Assembly: GCA_951799445.1 (NCBI GenBank)
Contig: OX637290.1
Coordinates: 24,174,987 to 24,238,986 of the forward strand
Direction: 5' to 3'
Length of the DNA stretch: 64,000 nt
Source of the DNA: Pseudisothecium myosuroides
Lineage: Eukaryota > Streptophyta > Bryopsida > Hypnales > Lembophyllaceae
The notes under the pieces were generated by a model, which did not search any database, was not told the origin of the DNA, and saw only the letters and a list, made by a program, of their open reading frames with translations. Numbering within the stretch: the first letter of the stretch is position 1; each line of letters starts with the position of its first letter. Below are positions 58,751 through 64,000 of this stretch, in pieces. The translations under genes were made by a program, and so were the position numbers.

Positions 58751-59346
58751 TACCTAAGAAGCACTTTAGTAGAAGCATTTGAATAGGAGATAACCTTAAA
58801 TGTATTTTTTGCTACTTTTCTTGCTATTTCTTGACATTTCAAAGACATTTTGTAGGTACAATAAGTCAATTGAATGATATTTTTTTTCACCAATGTGTTT
58901 GTATGCTGATTTTGAAGCACTTTACAGATATTAAAGCACTTTAAATTCTTGCAATCTAAGCATCCTTTTTCAACACTAAATATTTTTAATCCTGTAGTCT
59001 ATATGGCCAAATGACTCTAAATTTGATTTATGTCATCTACAATATGTAGACTACTAAGATTGTATGATTGAGATTTCAATACCTTATGGTGACATAACAC
59101 TTCAAAAGCAATGTTGTTTTTAAATCCAAAAAGCCCTTAGGCATTTTAGAATTAAGTAATTTAAAATTACTATAATCTAGACGTTAAGTAATTTAGAACA
59201 TGTGTCCAGTTTGGGCCACATGGGTGACCAGCAATAGAAATTTTGTCGTTGAATTTATTATGGAGGAAAGAGACTAAAGATAGAGATTGCTTCCAAAAAG
59301 ATCTCCAAAATGTTTGCCCCCTGTAAAAAAGTTACAATCTAGATAC
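58751..59346. other. AT-rich intergenic sequence
   Basis: No gene or bounded repeat seen; may include the 3' flank of the F-box pseudogene. Confidence 0.4.
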
Positions 59347-60515
59347 TTATGCCACTATCTTGTTTGACAAATCGTATGCCACAGACCGACCTGCAAAGGA
59401 GCAAAGGAAGATAGAGTTTGCCAACCCAGTGGCAATTGCAGGTGTATCACCATCAGAGTTGTAGAAATCCTCAACTAGAAACCAATCCAGCATTTCGCTT
59501 CCCAACACTGATAAATGGATGCACTCCCTTCTTGCAAGGATGAATTCAACAATTTCAATAGACCTCACTGGCATCATCGGGTTCCCCCAGTCTATATTCA
59601 TGATCGCACAAAATAACCGGCCATCGCTTATTACCAATTGGAGACTAACATAATCGTCCCCATTGTGAACACAAGGGACATCAATCCCAAGGTAGAAAAC
59701 GCACCTGTCACCTTATTGTAAGAAACTAACCCAGCATGTGTCTCCCAAAGGTAATGAACGAGCCCAACATGCACCCTATCGTGAAGAACAGAGAGGGCGT
59801 AAAATTCATCCCTTAAGACGACAGAAACAGAGCACCACACCCCGCTGAGAGCATTAAGATGCCCTGGGACCGAGGTAGATGCCCTCCAGCTTGCTGTCTT
59901 CGACTCGTAAATATAAACCGCATTTGGCTGTGAGGCGTCTTTAGCAAGATTAATAAAAAAGAACTCTTACTTCATCGAATCTGTATCTAGGGAGATCACG
60001 ACCCATTCAGGTCTTGCCGACCATCCTGCAAAGCGAGGAAGCTGCTTGACAGTTTTTAAAACAGGATTGCACACCAGAAGTGCGTCGTGCCATCCCAACT
60101 CACAACAAGATGTGCTCCCATGGTCGATGTCACAAGACACACACAACAGGCCTCCATCAGCTGCCAAAATGGTAGAGCTCCACAAACGCTGTTGAGGGCA
60201 ATGTGCAGAATTTCCCTCCTGCTTGACAAACTCTGCAAGGAAGTCATTGCTTAAACTGAAAAAACTCTTGCTTGCGACATCCAGAACCTCCCAACCCGCA
60301 TTCAAAGAGAAATGATGCTTGTCGTCCCGCTCAGCAAAAAGAATGTATTCTTGTGGAGATGAGGCTCGAGCATGACGTAAGGCAAAGTCGGGATGACTTA
60401 TGAATCTGTTCCATTTCTTTGAGACGGCCCGAAACCGGCATAGTGAGGCAAGTGGAAGAAACGTCACGACATCCTTGAGTAAATCCGAAGGAATTTCTCT
60501 CCACACCCTCTCCAT
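59347..60515 (-). pseudogene. F-box protein gene with two disabling changes
   Basis: The N-terminal F-box (about residues 4-46: REIPSDLLKDVVTFLPLASL, then CRFRAVSKKWNRFI) would bind a SKP1-like adaptor of an SCF ubiquitin ligase. The following about 330 residues are of the F-box-associated or kelch-like type (LLVCNPVLKTVKQLP, VYIYESKTASWR, ISDGRLFCAIMN). A TAA at 59967-59969 interrupts an otherwise open frame between DSMK and EFFFINLAKD. A further shift of frame occurs near 59690-59705, after YNKVTGAF, before the last stretch to 59347. The predicted start ATG lies one base after an acceptor-like CATGCAG, so a leader intron is likely. An intron near the frame change is possible. The nonsense codon favours a recent pseudogene. 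Confidence 0.8.
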
Positions 60516-61847
60516 CCTGCATGACGAGCCTCAGATGCTGAATCGCACTTGACGGTGGCCTTGCCCGATCCGGCTTCAGAATATGCTCTCTGGCGATTCC
60601 TTATGCTACAGGACAAGACAGCGAGTAAGCTGTAGATCACATGTTTGACAGGCATGGCTGACTGTTGCTAAAATTTCCCCACAAGTACATTTCCGCATGC
60701 TCCCAGGACTGGCAAAGAACAGGATTACTGCATCCCCGCACACATTCAGATCTTTTCAGCAATACGCGTCAGGATTCAGTTATATTCAAAATACTTGGGA
60801 GATCGTTAATACAAGTTTCATGAATATAATACTACCGGGCTAACACCTCATACAATACAAAAAGCCAGGCACCCCTTTCGTAAATATACACAAACATCCA
60901 GCAATGATGCAAATCGATCGGAAACATGGGAAAGACGAGAGAGATACTGGATCGTATATTTCTCAAATCGATCGGAAGCATGGGAAACATCAGAAATATA
61001 CGAGAGTATGAAAATCTAGTAGAAGGTAATATAGTTTGCATCCATTGCTGCACAACTTGCAGATTTCAAGTACATACAGCGTCATACGAACGAAATTCGG
61101 TCATCTGTCGAGGTCTATGCGCTGAAGCGTCTCTAGGCAGGAAACCAGGCGGACTAAGAGAATAACTCGTCTTGTGATATAGTCTGGCAATTTTCGTTAA
61201 TTAAGACGCACCAGGCACCGCTGGAAATTTCAGTCAACACCATTGTGAATTTCAAATTCGTTCACTTAAAACTTTGCTTGCCACACAGCATAATCTGTGA
61301 TCGAAACCGCAAGAGCCATCAAGAAGTTCCACAAAGCCGATCCGATCTGCTCACCCGTTCCAAAAGAGCTTCCACAGTCGCACGAAGAAGAGCAGCTAGC
61401 GTCCTCAAATCACCGAGGACATATATAGGTGGAACCAGAATTTTATGCAGTTGATGAAAAGGAATCGCTTCGAATTCCAAAGAAAAGAAACGACGACAGC
61501 TCCAAAGTCTTAAGCGTCTTCTTATGGACCTTCCGTGCCGGATCCAGTAATCTAGGGGTTAAGTACGTAAATTAGATAGTAATTACAGGATGCTGGAATA
61601 GGATAAATTAGAGTACTTACCGAAGATGACTGAAGGTGCTGAGATCTGCAAGTAGGTTTGTGAGACCCCAACCAGGATGAGCTTCCCATTCATTTTCAGA
61701 AGGCCCAGGTAAGCATCCATGCCAGAGAGTGCACTGCTGATACAGTGTCCATCATGTAATTAATCTATGATCTTCGCACCAGCCTGCCACTCCAAAACCA
61801 AAGATATTTTGCCAAAAACGGGGTTCAAGGTTCCTTTGTATAGTAGG
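60516..61847. other. Upstream of the F-box pseudogene, no gene supported
   Basis: Normal-complexity sequence with moderate GC. A direct repeat ATCGATCGGAA(A/G)CATGGGAAA occurs at about 60913 and 60966. A CG-rich stretch near 61300-61430 shows no recognised frame. It may include the promoter of the F-box gene (minus strand). Confidence 0.35.
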
Positions 61848-64000
61848 TAACTGGAATGCATACCATTCTTGTGAATATGAAGGACGGGGTCCCTTTGATA
61901 GTTGCACTGTTGACGGAATACTTTTGTAAGTTGCAGTGTAGCCGGACTCCATTGGAAACATCAAGTCCATTTTTTGAACAGCAAAAGGGGGCGACAATGC
62001 ACGGGATGCAAAGAGATCCAACCCTTGAAGTTCCATAATGTAACGTGAAAAGTCTAGTTATCAAATACATTACTTGCCCAACCACACAACAACAGATGAT
62101 GCCATATTTTCCCTAATTGGTTGGGTCTTCCTTCAAGTTGCCAAGCATATTCAATGTCAATGAGGACGCACTTGAGCAGCAAGCGCTTGATAGGCAAATG
62201 TAGTCCAAGCGCACATGCTTACTTTCTTTGTCAGTGCTGAGAATGAAATCGTCAGCTCCGAGAACGTCACGCCGAGAACCTCTCTAGCTCTCCTTCCCTG
62301 GAGAAGTACTGAAAACGGTCACCAACTCAAAGGCTTAGGCAAACTGGACAGCGTGGCCCAAACCTCCCAAGCCTATCCACCCAAAACGCTTCCCTTGCTG
62401 CGTCACTATAAAGGGCTTCATGGGGCTACAGTATAAACTGTAATGCCTGCACACAACAAGGGTGCTGCGGCATCGATTGGCCAAATCTCTGGCATTCGCA
62501 GCACAAACCTGTTCCATTTAATTAGCACAGCACAAATGAGGGATAAGAAGGCTAATCTTCATTTCCAGAGAAATGGATGTAGCTGCAATTTCATAGCGAT
62601 TGGCACGTTGCGGGTGCCCCAAATGGTGACATATGTCTGCACCAAGGTCTAATTTTAGGCCTCAAACTAGGACAAGTATTGATTTATGTTTCAAACCCCG
62701 TGTCCTAAAACGTGACGTAGTATTGGGATACCTCCAATGTAACGAATTTGACAATATGTGTTGAGTACTTTACATCTTTAACTAGTACTCCGTATTACGA
62801 AAAAAGTCACCTCGTCATTTTTTGTTATTTTGGTGAACTTCAGTGTGCTAAAATGTGATGTTTTAGTGCTGGAAATGCAGATTTTCGCAGGTTCACCTGC
62901 ATTTTCTGTTGGCTACCTGATAACCTGAATGAGCTCTACTACTTACGTCCAGTAGGAGAAGTACAGATTTCAGATTTCAGAAAAGGGTCTCATGGTTCCA
63001 GACAGGCAGCTCCAACAGTCGCAAGGAAATTCTACGGCCCTTTCCCTGTTTTAAATGCGTCATTCCCACATGGGATGGCCCCGTTTTCCTTGATGTGGAC
63101 AATTCTCTTGGGTAAAACTACCTTGGAAATATTATTGCACCTGTGGAATTGCTGCAAGGACTCGAGATTTCGCACATGGAAATACTCGATTTCCTCCACC
63201 TCCGATCCCACTTCTTTCACCACTCCCACTACTTCGTGCCTGCAGAAGAAACCCAAAGTTTTATGTTTACCAGAAGATTATCGTAGAACATTAGAAGCAC
63301 CAAGTGAAGGGTACGTGCCACTCTTGCTTGAAGAGTACGTGAAAGAAATCCGCTAAGAGCATGCCCCCCAAAACAGTAGTAGCACGGCCCAAAGGGAAGC
63401 ATAAGGACAGATACAAGCTCGAGGTTCAAATCGCATTTATTGCATGGGTTTAAACGACCATGTTCAACAAGCTTAATTTTTACGTTTTCAATTGGAACTC
63501 AAAGCATAGAAAAACGAAGCTCGCCAAGGACTGAGCAACAAGGAATACAAGGAACTGAGCATGAAGTCGGCCGAATTGACCACGACATCGAATCTCAGTA
63601 AGATTAGATAGCACATGCACCAGATAGCCGGGGATGCAATTAACTAAGAATTCTTGGGTTAGTCTATTCATTTGTATTCAATTTGAGTTTTTTGAGGATT
63701 TGATTGCCTGGACTTACCCCGGGACCATGGGATAGAGCTCTGGATCCTTTCCACTCATTGCGTATTTGAAGCAAATCAGTACGGCAAATGCCACAGTACG
63801 TCACCTTCATCCTCACGTCATGAGGACCCATAGCCCTGAAACCTTCAAGCCAAATCGACAAAGATCTCATTCAAGGTCTGTTCGTAGTAGCACCTTAACT
63901 TGACATTTATTTAGCAAATGGACTGGAGTGAATCTCAGTTCCAAGGAATTGCAACTCTGTGGTGTGGACAGAATTTCAATTTCAATGATTGGCAGTCCAT
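61848..64000 (-). pseudogene. CAD-like pseudogene, copy 2 (runs off the window)
   Basis: It is colinear with the duplicate at 38126 to about 40380, and the two are highly similar. CAD pieces: zinc-binding TYCGICRTDLLQIRNEW near 63800-63755, HEVVGVVKEVGSEVEEI near 63240-63190, and cofactor site GWIGLGGLGHAVQFA near 62380-62335. It shares the 7-base ACTGTAG frame-breaking insertion with copy 1. It also has its own damage, including a loss of four bases (GLGGLGHMAVQ becomes GLGGLGHAVQ out of frame) and changes around the SPMKP segment. The N-terminal exon seen in copy 1 would lie beyond 64000. Confidence 0.8.

Overview
The window is nuclear DNA from a land plant. It holds a TIR-NBS-LRR resistance gene, cinnamyl-alcohol-dehydrogenase (CAD) type sequences, an F-box gene, Ty3 retrotransposon pol, Helitron-like elements and many MITEs, in AT-rich, intron-containing sequence. 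The style of the TNL and F-box proteins makes me suspect a non-seed plant such as a moss or other bryophyte. That is an impression from the protein sequences, not a database result.

Only two genes look possibly functional. One is a two-coding-exon P-loop NTPase of the Crinkler/RHS type (9352-11573, +), whose splice phase closes exactly to 635 aa. The other is the TNL gene (about 47330-42758, -), with TIR, NB-ARC and a long LRR exon, although two of its junctions are unresolved. The other gene-like sequences are broken: an F-box gene with one nonsense codon and one frameshift (60515-59347, -), three CAD-like remnants (38126-40770, 51780-52910, 61848-64000), a decayed GC-rich coding block of unknown family (0.6-3.9 kb), a retropepsin fragment (53.4-53.75 kb) and a Ty3 pol.

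The rest is mostly repeats, often nested. From left to right these are: TTAA-flanked MITEs in many places; head-to-tail Helitron-like copies (6.35-7.64 and 8.4-8.9 kb, with an inverted relative at 55.7-56.1 kb); a (TA)n run and a 59-bp tandem repeat (13.9-14.4 kb); a Ty3 element whose integrase is followed by a PHD finger, split by a 3,980-bp TG...CA insertion with a CCAAT target duplication (15.8-22.3 kb); a roughly 210-bp satellite (25-26.1 kb); and a giant inverted repeat (about 26.47-33.06 against 33.36-38.11 kb). The outer parts of both inverted-repeat arms are GGGCGACC-type minisatellite. Further right are a 0.9-kb tandem duplication (48.78-51.76 kb) whose two copies differ by three transposon insertions, and a tandem array at 57.7-58.75 kb.

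The window offers several natural empty sites. The two duplicated units show clean pre-insertion sites for a TTAA element, a TA element and a third TIR element. The right arm of the inverted repeat shows the empty site for a 1.2-kb fold-back element with a 10-bp target duplication. These make the transposon boundaries unusually well supported without any search.
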